DNA of 64,000 nucleotides from Toxonevra muliebris (lineage: Eukaryota > Arthropoda > Insecta > Diptera > Pallopteridae), in contig OY829326.1 of NCBI GenBank assembly GCA_963691655.1, positions 116,719,388-116,783,387 of the forward strand. The letters run 5' to 3'. Shown piece after piece: positions 36,927-49,525 of this stretch; position 1 is the first letter of the stretch; each line of letters opens with the position of its first letter. The notes under the pieces are model-generated. The model was not told the origin of the DNA and did not search any database. It worked only from the letters and a program-made list of their open reading frames with translations. Both the position numbers and the translations under genes were made by a program.

Positions 36927-37059
36927 AATTATTACTCTTAATCGCTGACTTGGCTCGTGGGCGAGAGGTTTGTCAGAGGGGCCGTAGCTGCAAAAGTACT
37001 GTGAATTTCAACCTGAAATAGAATATTTTCGGACGTGCATACTATCGAATAAGATGATT

Positions 37060-37660
37060 TCCAGAAAAGCAATTTTTTTACTCTTAAAAAACACCCGCTA
37101 GTGCTATAGAACATTTAATAAAAATTTAGAAAATGGATGACTTCTAAAAAGAAATTTTCAAAAATCGTGTTGTGTTTTGTTGAAAATTGGGATATAATGG
37201 TTGAAAATAAAAAATTCTTCTACTAATTCTTCGGTTCGATAATATTCTTTCACACACCTAGGCCGATCAAAAAAACCTTGTTTCGAGAAAAACCCTTTTA
37301 AAGTTTTAACAGCAGATTAATTTGTAACAACAGGCGCTCTCGACTATGTGCTATAACTTCGTTAATATTAAGTCTTATTGGGTAGTAGTTACCACACCAA
37401 ATTTGAACGAGATCAGGCAAAAACTCGCCGAGTTGGAGGGGGTTGAGTTTCGACATTTTGGTCAAACAGCCCCTGTTTTAAATCCATGTAACTAATCACC
37501 TATTGCATTTAGAAAATTTTGTCCAACGCGTTTTCGACTGATTTTTGTTTAATCGTTTGACAACAGAAAAATAAAATTAACATCACCAAAAATTTACTTT
37601 TTTTTTCTTAAATCAAAATTAGTTTTGAAATTTTTTCAAAAAGCAAGGTTTTTTTTTGTC
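37060..37660. repeat. Dispersed repeat shared with 48849-49525
   Basis: Segments such as CTTATTGGGT, GAGATC, AAAACTCGCCGAGTTGGA and CGCGTTTTCGACTG recur, reverse-complemented and in matching order, in the element at 48849-49525. No open frame is seen. It is followed at 37681-37800 by several GGTTACGATTAAT words in partly palindromic order. Confidence 0.5.
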
Positions 37661-38234
37661 AAAAGAAACCTCAGATCTTTGTAGTAGTACAAACAAAAAT
37701 TTTTCCAATAACCGCATTGTACGATTACCGTAATAATCGCCGGTTACGATTAATCGCAAAATGGCTATTAACCTGCGGTTACGATTAATGATAATCGTAG
37801 TCGGTGCACCATTAATTTCAAGTCTCTATATATCGTATTTTTTTATATAATTTCGAAATTACACCGATCTGAAAAATAAAAAAATTGAGCCGCAGAACCG
37901 TTTTCAGAATTTTAAAATTCTACCTGAGCCGCAACAGCACAACCATAAAATTGAATGTGATGTATTAAATTGCAACGAAAAAACTTGTGCATACTTCTAG
38001 GATGCTGCAAAAAAAGACAGCAACTGCTGTCCAAGGACATAATTAAGGAAAAACGGGCCATTGTTATACCACATGATTGGACCTACAGTTTAACACCGGT
38101 TCCAAACGACGTGTGGCAATTTTTTTTCCTTGGTGGTTTTTGACTCAGTTTTACTCAGAGATCTTGTGAAGGAAAGAGTAGAGTCTAACACTTTCTTTTG
38201 TTCGATACAAATTAATACATTTTTAGTATATTTT

Positions 38235-38705
38235 TGTAAACTATGAAAATTAATTCTAGCTGTTAATTTTTCAAAGTCTTGACTACTGTTGCATGTATGT
38301 GCATCATTTAAATAATGTGTAACAGGCTTAAATAACGTATATGTGTAGTCATCACAACAACAGTGTATAAAGAAACGGGCAAATCAGACAGCCGTTTCGG
38401 AATCCGCCACAACTCCTCATCAGTGATCTTAGTGATAGTTCCTAATCTTTCAATATCCTATATAAGCTACTAATGTTTGAAATCATAACCAAGAATTCCA
38501 GATTTGATTCTAAATATCTTCACTGAATAGAGATATTGAAAGAAAACTACCACTACCGTTTTGTATACTTATTTGTTGTTGTGTTTTTCTCATTACTACT
38601 AATCTGCATAACAGTTCGTTATTTCAAAGTCTAGTACATGAGAGTGTGTGTGTTTTAGAAAAATTATTCTAGATGCCATTTTTCTAAATCAGGCCCCATT
38701 CAATC
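38235..38705. repeat. Family B retroposed repeat, second copy
   Basis: Closely matches the body at 30980-31430. Shared blocks include AACTATGAAAATTAA, GTAGTCATCACAACAACA, CGGGCAAATCAGAC, TCATCAGTGATCTTAGTGAT, TTCACTGAATAGAGATATTG and TCTGCATAACAGTTCGTTAT. It has no SINE at the position where the 30.5-kb copy is interrupted. Confidence 0.72.
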
Positions 38706-40060
38706 AATTTTTATTTTTTTTTGTGTTCGGAATTCAAAAATCATTGAAATTAGAATTAGAAATTATCTTCTTTCTCTCCATCGTTTTCTGCATCGCTGCT
38801 ATATAGCAAAAAGCTATCCTCTTCAATTTCATCTTCTGCAATTCATCCCTATCATTCTCATTATGGCCTTCTTTAGCGACCTTCAGCCACCAGCAGATAT
38901 CTGTATAGTGTTTCCAAAGGTGTCGGTGAGCGCTTCAATCAATATGAATTCCGCCATGCAGAGAATGTCAAAATGGAGAAAAAATTAAACTAACCATGAG
39001 AAGTAAACAATGATTTTGACAGCCTATCACGAAGAAAGAAGAAGAACGAGTTGCTGGTAACTTCACCCGGTATAAATTCACCTTGGTTATTGTGTTCACT
39101 GACATCTCTATATGCGATTTACTGAAATATTGAATTTTTCGACTTATGACAGCCTTGCAGCGCAGCAAACCGTTGTTCTTTTCTGCTGATGCTGTCTCTT
39201 AAACTTCTTAAAACTTTTGAGGGGAACTGGAAAAATCGGAAGAATTTGAACATGGAACCTTAATCATTACACCAATTCTTATTTTATCTTTGAACTTTCG
39301 GCACAACTCTCCTATCTTTTCCTTAGGCTGATGTTACACGGTCAATGTTTTGCTGTCAATGTTTTCTGTTTTTACTCTCTTGTCACCGTTGTGTTTGATG
39401 CTCTGTTACACCATTAATTTTTTGCTGTATGTTTTTTTACTACTTTAATCCCCAACTATGTTTTTCCAGCATAAAAGTATTTAATTGTATTTTAGAGTGA
39501 ATGAAAATTCAACAATTGGAATGGAAATGGATGGAAAATAATTATAATGACAATATGAGATAATGTTGGTGGAAATAGCAACAAATTATACAAAAAACAA
39601 TGGATGTGTGCAAGGCACGCAAGATATTTGATGTGTAAACAATTAAGCCAACTGAATGCCATATACATAAGCTCACATATGTATAGCCATATATAGGGAT
39701 TTTATGTATAATGTAAATGCTAGGTAAATAATTCAAATTAAAAGAATTCTTTTATAAACTTAAAAATTTATTAGATATCATTATCTTTTATATATAATTG
39801 CCCAATTCACTATAAATTGCCAATGGTGTTGCCTCATTGCAAATGCAAATTTTTATTCCATATCGCATATATTTGTTGTTGTGATAGCAAAAATATTTTG
39901 CAATTGCACCAAATCGTAGTTGCATTATTTTTCTTTTACTCAATGCATCGGGCGCGATATGTTCGCATATACGCAGCTGTAATTGCATCTTTTTTTCCGC
40001 GCTTTAAGTTTTTCTTCCTGTCGATTTGAAATTTTATTATATGTGAAAATTGTATATAAC

Positions 40061-40129
40061 GTCGCCTGAGAATTGATTTCGCGTATAGGTATATAAATTT
40101 ATACACACATAAATCAATTCTCAGGCGAC
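40061..40129. repeat. 69-bp perfect-arm hairpin
   Basis: The arms GTCGCCTGAGAATTGATTT and AAATCAATTCTCAGGCGAC are perfect 19-nt inverted repeats around a 31-nt AT-rich loop. It could be a minimal MITE or a structured element. It lies inside the 2.7-kb element. Confidence 0.75.
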
Positions 40130-40151
40130 AATAAGTTCTTTCCGCATTTAA

Positions 40152-40329
40152 CCTTAGAAAGGCAACCAAGGGTGACCAGTCACCCCACTACTTTTTTAAA
40201 GTACCGCAAAGAAAGAAACAATGTATTTTTATTGAAGTAAATAAGTGATTTTATAATAAATAAATTTGATTTTTTCTGTTTAACAATTTTGCTATTTACA
40301 TAGATAAAAAAAGTGTTGCCTTTCTAAGG
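40152..40329. mobile_element. piggyBac-type MITE
   Basis: Flanked by TTAA (40148-40151 and 40330-40333). Perfect 15-nt terminal inverted repeats read CCTTAGAAAGGCAAC and GTTGCCTTTCTAAGG. At 178 bp it has no coding room. TTAA target plus a CCTWAGAAAG-like end is the piggyBac signature. Confidence 0.82.
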
Positions 40330-40452
40330 TTAATGTATAAAGCAAAATTTTTATAATGCCGTGGTTTGCTATCATTATCACTACATTTTGTTTACACATT
40401 TATTGAAACCTAGATTACTTATTACTTATCATTTTGTAGGTATTGTTTTTAT

Positions 40453-41220
40453 ATCCCAATATACATTATTGTTTGATATCAACTTGAGGTAGATTTGAGG
40501 TCAAATACCTTCTCAAATCTCCAACGTTAATTCTCAAATGCACCTCAATGGTCCTATTATAGTCTTCTTAACTTAAAAGGCATATTTTTTATATGGTGAT
40601 TTTCTTAGTTATCAAATTGAAAAATTTATGATTCCCAACTTGATATCAAAGGAATTTCTCCAACCTGTCAAACCTCACTTTTCACTTTTTTGCTCTTTCG
40701 CATCCCCCAAATTGAATTATAATTATGTACAAAATATACATTATGTAAAGCATATATTTCCCTTTAATTAATTTTCACCTCACTTTTATTTCGAATTTTT
40801 TTCACTTTCACTTATTTTTTTATATTTATTTTTCAAAATTGAATTGAATTTACAGAAAATGTTTTCCACAAATTAAATTTCTGTGAGAATCTGTGAGAAA
40901 TCAACAGTATTGCCATACGAGTATACTTATAAAATATTGTAAATAATATCTCAAATTTAACTCAAATCGTATTCAAGTTGATATCAAGCGTTGGAAAAAA
41001 TGTTTGGTTTCAAGTGGAGGACAGTGTTTGATATCTAATTGAGAATTATAATATTTCTCAAACATTGAAAAAAATGTTGATTCTCAACTTGATGTCAAGT
41101 AGAAAGTCAACAAGGAGCAAAAATGTTTGAACTTAAATTGAGAAATACATTGGAAATCAATTTGAGAACTAAGCTTTTCTCCAACATTGAAGAAATAAAT
41201 TTTCAATGCATATTGGGATT
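40453..41220. mobile_element. Inverted-repeat element with ATCCCAATATRCATT ends
   Basis: The left end ATCCCAATATACATT and right end AATGCATATTGGGAT form the termini. The interior is a mosaic of short mirrored words (TCAACTTGA, TTCTCAA, TTGAGAA, ATGTTTGA) on both arms, typical of a foldback. It is nested in the 2.7-kb element at 39327-42063. Confidence 0.6.
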
Positions 41221-42069
41221 TAAAAAAATATTTAATTTTAATCCAATCTAACTAACCGAATGCAAAACCTATCAAACGCCTGTGTTTGCTACGGCGACTT
41301 CTCTGCTTGTACAGCAATCGATCTCCATACTTTTAACACCAACAAATAATTCTGCCACGAATAAATGTACGCACACATTTTGATTTCGTATGTACATATA
41401 TGTGTGAGTAAATTGATCGAAACATAAACAAACAAACTCCGCTCGTATTTTAATTTCTCCCTCTCTTCTTCTCTTCTCTCTCTCTTTGTTGTTTAGAGTA
41501 GCACAGTCATGCCGCGCAGTAGTGCGAGCGAGAAGGGAACTGGACGTTACAGTTATCTTACATCTTACGATACAGTTATTGTTACATTTTACACATTTGA
41601 AATTTTGCCCATACCGTGAGCTAAAATGTTTACACATCAAAAAATCTATTAATATATGAAAAACGCAGAAAAATAATCTTTAAAATTTGCGAACTATTAA
41701 AATAAGCTTCGCCATTTTGTTACTTGGCCATTGAATTACCATGTTTTTATAAAAATTATTAAGTAATTTTTTAAACAGCACTCATTTTCACAAACAAACA
41801 AAAGCCAAAGGATGGCAAAGAAAAAAAATGTATTTATAAGTTAGTAAAAACTGTAATATTTTCCATAAAATATTAGTATTTTCTAGTAAAATACAACAGT
41901 GTATCTTCGGTAGCCCCATTTTATTTGAAGTGATGTAGGCTTTCTCCGTCAGCAAAAAAATTTAAAGTAAAATGTGTTCATCCTCTCTTTTGCTCAGCGT
42001 TCATTTTTCAAAGAAACAACAATTGCATTGTTTGACAGCAAAACATTGATCGTGTAACATCGCCCTTAG

Positions 42070-45000
42070 CCTCAAAAGTAGTAATTTCCGGCGTATACAG
42101 AATTTTAATTCTTCCAAAAAAAACATCAACTATTCCACTACCAAACAGTATATGCTGACAACAAAGAGATCTAGACAAGATTATAACTGAAATTTTTATT
42201 TTTACTTAAACCCTTGCAATAAAAATATAAAAGAAAAAGTCGATGTATATTTTCAATTGTATCTTCAATAAACATGTGATTTATTTTCCATTTTAAATTA
42301 CATTAAATTATTCATAGTTGTTTATCATGTTTTCGGTTTAACAAAAAGCTAAAATATATGTGAAAAATAAGTTTTTGCAAAATACAACAATTCGTTTTGG
42401 ATTTCTTTTCTTTTTAATGAACGCAATTTTGTAGATTTGTTTTAATTTTAATTTGAATTTTAGTTTTATTTATTTTTTTTTTTTAGATTTTTTCGCTGTT
42501 TTTGTTTTTTATTTCAAGAGAAAAATAATAATTAAAAAAAGTATTTAACTTTAGTTTTTATTATTTTTAATCAGTAATTGATTTTTGTTTTTTTTTTGAG
42601 TGATTGTGAATTCTTTACAATTTTATTTATTTTTTTGTTTTTTTTTTTTAATTTTAAATTTTAGTTTTGTGTGTGTTTGAAAGTGCATTAGTAAAAATAG
42701 TTTTTTTGTTTTTTTTTTAATTTTTTAATATTTAAATCTTTTGCATAATTAACCTAATAATATTTTATTAACAATAAGAATTTAAAAATTGCTAAAATTA
42801 CCGGCTAAATCAGCATAATCATTTTCTAATATCATCATTATCATTAAACTAGAGTAAAATACTAGATTGTGTGTGTGTGAAGTGGAGGTGTTGGTGATCA
42901 TGGATGAGGTTTTTGTTTGGTTTTTCTGGGTGTGCTTTGAGGTTGTGATGGTACGAGGATTTGTGATGGTAGTGAGTGCTTTAGAATTTTTCTCCTTTTT
43001 GGATTCTATTAATTTTAGTAGTAATCTTTTCATGTTTGGATTGTTTTCTCATTTTTTTTAGAATTTGAACTACTATTTGTTTTTTTTTTTTGTTTTTTCA
43101 GTAGGTATATAATATTATTGCTTATGATTAAAATGTTTGGTTTTATTATTTTTAGTTAGTTGAATTAATTTTTGTAAGTTAGTTTTTTATTTATTTTTAC
43201 TATAGATATCAGTTGCTACTCTGATGCAAATATAAGTAGATTCTTTTTTTTTGCATACTGTAAATTTTAACTCTTATTTTTCATCTAAGAATTAGATTTG
43301 TTGTTGTGTCTGCTGTAAATAGTTATACCATAAAAGCATATTCTCATTTATTCTGTAATTTTTAATAATGACAGATTGTGATGTAATGAAGTATGTGTGC
43401 CGTATGTAATTATGTTTTTAAGTATTACCCGTTTTTTTTTTTTATATTTATCTCATTTTATATTTTTGAAAATTTTATCACAGAATTATAATAGTAGTAA
43501 AATACTATCTCAACAATTGCTTCACTGTAGAATTTCATCTTTTCGAAATCCTGGGTCCATTATTGAATCCCATCAAGGATGAGTTTCATAACATCGACAT
43601 ATTCAATTAAATAGTCTTTATGGGCCATTTTGTGGTAAAATGTTTTAGAATAATATTCCGTAATAAGATTACCGAACTTAATTAAGAATTACGCCTGGAC
43701 CTCGTGTAAAAATCTATATATTTTAATAATAGAACCCCAAAATGACATATTGTTGAAACAAAATTTTGCCTTAACATTAGTAGTTATAATAATCTCAGGG
43801 CTTAAAATCTACAAGTTTTTTCATTTCCTGCCAATAAACAAAAAAAAAAAAAAAATTGTGATTTTGTTATATACCTGAACTGGAGCCAAAAAAAAAAAAA
43901 AAAAATCAAAAAAGGGTCGTCTCTTTTTTTGTACTAAAGGATTTAATATTGGCACGAAAAAATCAGAAATCTATTCGTGTACAAATATAGCTTTCACAGC
44001 ATGAATGAATGCAAAAACCGCTCGGCCTAGGCGCTCAATAGAAGGTTGTGCCAGCATTGTGGTAGTAGTAGTCAAAAGTAGTAGTTTCATAATTTAAGAC
44101 TTCTAGTTAGAAATCGTAAAGAATAGGATCTAGTTATCTGTGAAGTCCGAACCTTAACCTGAAGCTAGAAATTTAGTGAAATTTAAACTAAAACTTTAAT
44201 ACATTTGTAAGGAAAGCATCTGCTATTGATTTCATTGAAAACAAGCCATTTTGAGTATCATGTACCAAGAAAATCTAAAATCACCAAAATTATAAATTCT
44301 TTCTTGGATAGTAAACGGCGATAACAGGGTTAAAACATAGTAGAGAGGTACCTGCATGGCGAAGGTACTTGCTTGCTACAATGGTTTAAATAATCTGTGT
44401 TGTTGAAAACTTGCTTCCTTCATCCTTTTGGGACAACTGATACATATAAGCAACAGTAAATGTTCAAAGATCCGAATTCTGTACTTAAAGGGTTAAGAAA
44501 GTAGATTGGTTCATGATTTGCAATGAATTTCCTACTCTCAAATCTGTACCTAATTGGATATGAGTCTCAACCATCAGTTATACCTAAATACTAGCAATGA
44601 CGAAAATTTCTCAACCTTAGTATCTAACCGTCTTAGAAAATAGCGGTGGTTTTGTTGCTCTGCTCTCCCCTTTCTCCTCTCCTTCTCTACGAATTGAATT
44701 TAACAGTAGATTGGCTTTTAAGTAAAACAACCCAGCGGCCATAACTTCCCTCGATAAACTACGAGTTTTCTAAGCAGCTATTTTATTTGTCCTCTTATAC
44801 AGGGTATTGCCTCGGAAAGTCGAATTATTTCCGCTGATATGCATACTCGATTTTGGATGTTAGTACTATTTGTCATTCATTCAAAATGCTTTAACTTGTC
44901 CACTATAACTCGATCCATAATGATCTGCAAGAAATCTCAGAGTCGGGTCTTCCAATTAGAGTTGAATTTAATGCACGGAATGTTATCTCACAAAATTATC

Positions 45001-47160
45001 TTTGAAAATTTCAAAGCTCCCATTAATACTCTGGCTATGGATAAAGATATGTACATGCACATAAATTCATGATCACTTATATATAGCCGTCCCAAAATAT
45101 AACTTTACACGCATCAATAGCAAGGAGCTTCTCGAAATCATCTGCAATCCCTGGACCGTATACAACACAGAGCTATAAAGCTAAGGGATTTTTGCTTATC
45201 TCGATCGACTATCTGCTTTGAACAAAATTGAGTAGGACGACTGGAGGAAACTATCAGACGCATACCCGCAGTTAAAATTAAAACGTATTGAAATGGCACT
45301 GAATTGAGTCGAGGCACAGTGATTCGTCCCATAAAAAAAAATCAAAAAATTCATAATGTCAAAATCAAACAATTGATGTCAAAATAACACCCGAACTAAG
45401 AAAATCCAAAAAAATCTTGGCGAAAAAATAATTAGTGTAGGTGCAAGAGCAACTCAAATTCAACAAAATTTTCATAAAAATATGAAAAGCTAAAAAATTC
45501 TGCATTGTTTCTAACATTGAGTACTTTTGAAATTGTCAAATTTTGGGACAGAAAATCTAGAAAATATGTTCCTGAATTTTTTCTCAATTCTTTCTTTATC
45601 GGAAGATGCAGAAACATCCTCCGCTATCTTCCGTTCTCAGGAAATAATTCAATTTGAAAATAGTCTATATATGATTTTTTCGACTAAAATTGAAATTAAA
45701 ATTATTTTGTTAACCCTAAAAGTATGCAATCATGCTGAAAAATGACTAAAAGTGTAAAAAGTCAAACGTTGAATTAAAAATAAAATTACTTTTATTACAA
45801 TATTGAGGGATTCCAACACAAATTATTTAACTTTTTGAACATTTTTTTCGTGCACCCCTAGACAAAAGCTCACCCCCTGCTCTAAGGGCGCATTCGAATG
45901 GCTTTGAGCTCATTTGAAAGGGCATGGTTCAGTTTTTTCTGATATTAGCAAAGTTTGTAGCCCGACAGGGTTCAGCTCCACAATTTTTCAAAAATGGTCA
46001 AAAACGCAGTTTTCAGGGGTTTCAACTCCTTTTTTCTCGAAAACGTGACGGGAAGTTTTTGACCACAGATTCGCGCTCAGCATAAAAAAATCATTCGGAA
46101 ACACTAGGAATCATCTTATTCGCGAAACTCATGCAGGGCAGTGTTATTTTATTAAATTTCGAGTGCACTTAAATTTTGGGTCACAATTTCAGTGCACGCG
46201 AAATTTCATCGAAATCAGAGCGCTCTATCTAATTTTGTCTCGTCGTTGTATAGGATCAAATCACTGTACGGGCGGGTTTCTTACAGACGAGTTTTCTTTG
46301 ACTTGGATTTAATTTGAATGTTATCCATCGTAGCGACGACACAGGATTGCATATCTGATCAGCTGATTGTTAGTTTATTCTTGTTCGAATTCATGATATT
46401 AACAATTTTTATTATTCACACTAGTATGCCAATTCTGATATTCATTTTCCGATACATTCAATTGTGTTTACTCGAAAGGATTTTCCGACGACCATGGGTC
46501 AGCTGTTCACTATCCATCAGATAGTTTAGATAGTTTCCCGTCGTCTGACGCAATTGTGTTCAAGGCGATTTATTACTGTTGATCAACCATCGACTAATTT
46601 TACTTTGTCTATTGTTAATGTCGATTTAATCGATCAGAAGCTGTGGACTGCCAGCCGTTTGAAATTTCGTTAAAGTTAAAAAAAAAAAATAAGTATTTAC
46701 TTATTAAATTTATACATTTTTATTTGCAAACTTCTTTTAATAAATTTATTATAATTTTCAATCGTCAGCAACAAAACGCAACTCGAAAAATTGGTGAGCT
46801 TAATGAATCAATGAATGCTTCATTGGACAAACGAAAATTGTTCATGAACATTTTTAACTCAATCAATTCAATCTTCGGCGGATTCTCGTCATTTCTACTT
46901 GGGCTTCCTCGCCCGATGATTCATCATTCATGAACCGTAGTTCGATGGAGCTCATTTTTCTTATTTTTAAAAATTATTAAATATTTTCACAACATAAAAA
47001 ACAATACAAATGTAAAAAATCGTTTACATCTTAACATTCATAACAGTTAGCTGTCAAACAGATAAGTCACAACAATCCTATTCTCAGTCGATTAACTTAC
47101 ACAATACCAAAATGAAAATTTGTCGGTCTGATCGACTTCAGTCACACATACGCAATTGGG
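42070..47160. other. Gene-poor, T-rich intergenic stretch
   Basis: No gene recognised. 42400-43260 is extremely T-rich. 43970-44035 carries a dispersed word set (GCTCGGCCTAGG, TATTCGTGTACAAATATAGC) also found reverse-complemented near 19855-19945. Open frames at 44839-45072, 45527-45745 and 46643-46933 have no domain signal. Confidence 0.45.
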
Positions 47161-47163
47161 CCC

Positions 47164-47222
47164 TAATAGGAGACAGTAGGTTTCCAGTTCTATTAACTCC
47201 TTGGAGGAACGTGAGAACGAAA
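47164..47222 (+). repeat. Short LINE 3' fragment
   Basis: ATAGGAGACAGTAGG, TTTCCAG and the following TCCTTGGAGGAACGTGAGAACG match the LINE copy at about 61984-62040. Only this small piece is present. Confidence 0.6.
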
Positions 47223-47239
47223 AATTTGTGAAACGAACG

Positions 47240-48602
47240 AATTTAAGCCAGCATTACTAAATTTACCGAACGCTTTAAGTAATTGGTAATCTACTAAACG
47301 AGGTAGCGCCAAGCACACCATTGTTTGATACTGGTGATTTTTGTGATCTTAAATGTCAGAAATAAGTTTGAAGTTTGATTTGAGTACAAAATCAAACATC
47401 AATTTACAATCCAATCTATACATACACTTGCTGTTCCATGGCGGAGGATACAATAATAGACCCATTTCAATTGTTCAGTGTGTAAATGTTAAATGTGTGT
47501 GAGTGTGTTTGCATGTATGTACATATGTATGTGTGCATAGATAAATACAGGTAGGTAGAAGTTTTAGTTGGAACGTATGTGTGTCAGGGTGTGGGCGTGT
47601 ATGCAACACTTATTCTTATTTACTTAAAGATTTTGTTGTGCAAAATACAACAAATTTTTTTTGTTTGTTTTTTTTTTTTATAATCATATTTTGATTTATC
47701 GTAAATTTACTACGGAATTTTTATTTTTAATGTTTTTTCTTTTGTAAATTTTAGCTCAAAATTTTTTAATTAATTAATTCTAATTTTTTATTTCGTTTTA
47801 TTTACTAATTAATTTTAAATGTTGTTTTTTTTTTATATACTTTTTGTAATTACAAAATCAGTCTCAATACAAGCCGTTTTTAAAATATTTTGCCTAACTT
47901 TGGATTTTTATTTTTAAATATTTTGTTACTTTGCATGAAGTGATTTTTTATTTTTAACCTTTCCTTTATTTTTAAGATTCATCATGCAGACCATGTCGAA
48001 TTTATGAAATATTTAATGCAAATTATCTATTTAGGTTCTTTTGCAATGACATACACATAAATAAATTTTTTATTCGATGGGTTTATCAAGCTTTTAGTTG
48101 TTGTTTTAATTAATTTAAATATCATTATTTAAATAATTATTCATAATTATCTATGTACTTAAATATATTGTGCTTTTCTTTGAATTTTTTTTGTTTTTTT
48201 GTTTCTATTTTTTACTTAGTACACACACATAGAAAAAACGCTAACATTTAGAGTATTATATGCACGTATTTTAGTTTTAAGATATTGCTTTTTTATTAAG
48301 GAGACGTAAAAGTTCATCACTTCTGGCCTAAAATAATGAAATATTACGTTTTGAGTTACAATCAAACATTTTTTTTTTTACTATTTATGAAAACATCAAC
48401 AATTGGAAATATTTTTATTTATAATTTTTGGACCATAAAACTATGTATGTATTTCGAGATCATACGGTTAGATTGGCAATGCGTTAGAATGGGAATTATT
48501 TAATAAATCTTAGACATCCAACTATTCTGGGTATATGTAAAATGAAATAAGATATTGAAAACGTTGATGAGCAGAACATATTCTATGTCACTGTGCAGAA
48601 TA
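47240..48602. other. Intergenic, AT-rich
   Basis: No gene or clear element is seen. There are TGTGTG-rich words at 47490-47600 and long T runs at 47660-48240. Confidence 0.45.
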
Positions 48603-48815
48603 TCAGTAATTAATATTTTCATACAGCTGTATCTGGTATTTATAGCTTATTAATTGTTTATTTACACTGGCAACTTCATATCGCTCAAACATTTCTTCTT
48701 TGAACCATTCAGCCCAATGAAATAAAACAGTATAAGGCTTAAAAAGCATATGGGCATATAAATTTACATTTTTTAAACCGAACTCAAATGCGAACTTTAA
48801 ATCGGTTAAATCCAA
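48603..48815 (-). other. Unassigned 70-codon open frame
   Basis: Minus-strand frame with protein-like composition (FKEEMFERYEVASVNKQL near the C-terminal half) and few low-complexity runs. No domain, partner exon or splice site fits, and it borders the repeat at 48849-49525. It may be a remnant of a transposon or gene exon; I cannot decide. Confidence 0.2.
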
Positions 48816-48848
48816 TTTTTTAATTTATTATTTTTTTTTTGTGGTTTC

Positions 48849-49525
48849 TGATTTCATATCACGTGAGCCCCTGATTTAGTAAAGTTTGATTTTCGAATTT
48901 AAAATTTAAATTTTATAATTTCAGTATGTGTTTGATATACGAAATAAAAAGACAGAAAGATCTACAAACTTTAAAAATCAAAAAATCAATGCTAATTACA
49001 AATAAAATATATTTTTATCTGCTCTGGTTATCAACAAAATGTTTACCAATAGCAATAACGATTACTGGGGCATTCATCTCGTTTGTAACTAAATACATTC
49101 ATGAGAGACAATCATGAGAACAGGACCACTAGCGAGAGCTAGCGGGTGTGTTTCGAGTTACTCGACGTTCATTTTGATACATAAAAAAGCCTCACCCCAC
49201 TTTTGGACCTAAAATTTCTCAAAGGAAAATAATAGAGCTTTCTTTTGACAAAAAAAAGAAGAAAAACACAAAAAACGTTCCTTTTTGAAAATAAAAGTCA
49301 AAACTATTTTTGATTTTGAAAAAAAAAACGGTCAAATTTTGGATTTTTTAATTTTTATTTTTTCAAAAGATTAAAAACGCGAAGGACAAAATTTTCTAGA
49401 TATAATGTCAAATTTCTACCCTTTCCAACTCGGTAAGTTTTCGACCGATCTCACCCAATAGGACTAAGCTTTGTGCACATTTGAGCTCAATCGATTTTAA
49501 AAATGGGCTCACGTGAAATGAAATC
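48849..49525. mobile_element. Inverted-repeat element with TCACGTGAGCCC ends
   Basis: TGATTTCATATCACGTGAGC at the left is mirrored by GGGCTCACGTGAAATGAAAT at the right. The body contains the reverse complement of words found at 37320-37560 (ACTCGGTAAGTTTTCGACC, CACCCAATAGGACTAAG), so the two loci are copies of one family. Confidence 0.6.

Larger units (their letters stand above)
39327..42063. mobile_element. 2.7-kb terminal-inverted-repeat element with CCTTAG target duplication
   Basis: The left end GCTGATGTTACACGG, followed by TCAATGTTTTGCTGTCAA, is mirrored at the right end (TTGACAGCAAAACATTGATC, GTGTAACATCGC). CCTTAG flanks both sides (39321-39326 and 42064-42069). The body is AT-rich, has no recognisable transposase, and carries three further nested inverted-repeat elements (40061-40129, 40152-40329, 40453-41220). 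The superfamily is unresolved. Confidence 0.68.

Noticed and set aside
42782..43061. Overlapping open frames in the T-rich stretch
   Set aside because: Low-complexity composition; both strands open because of base bias.
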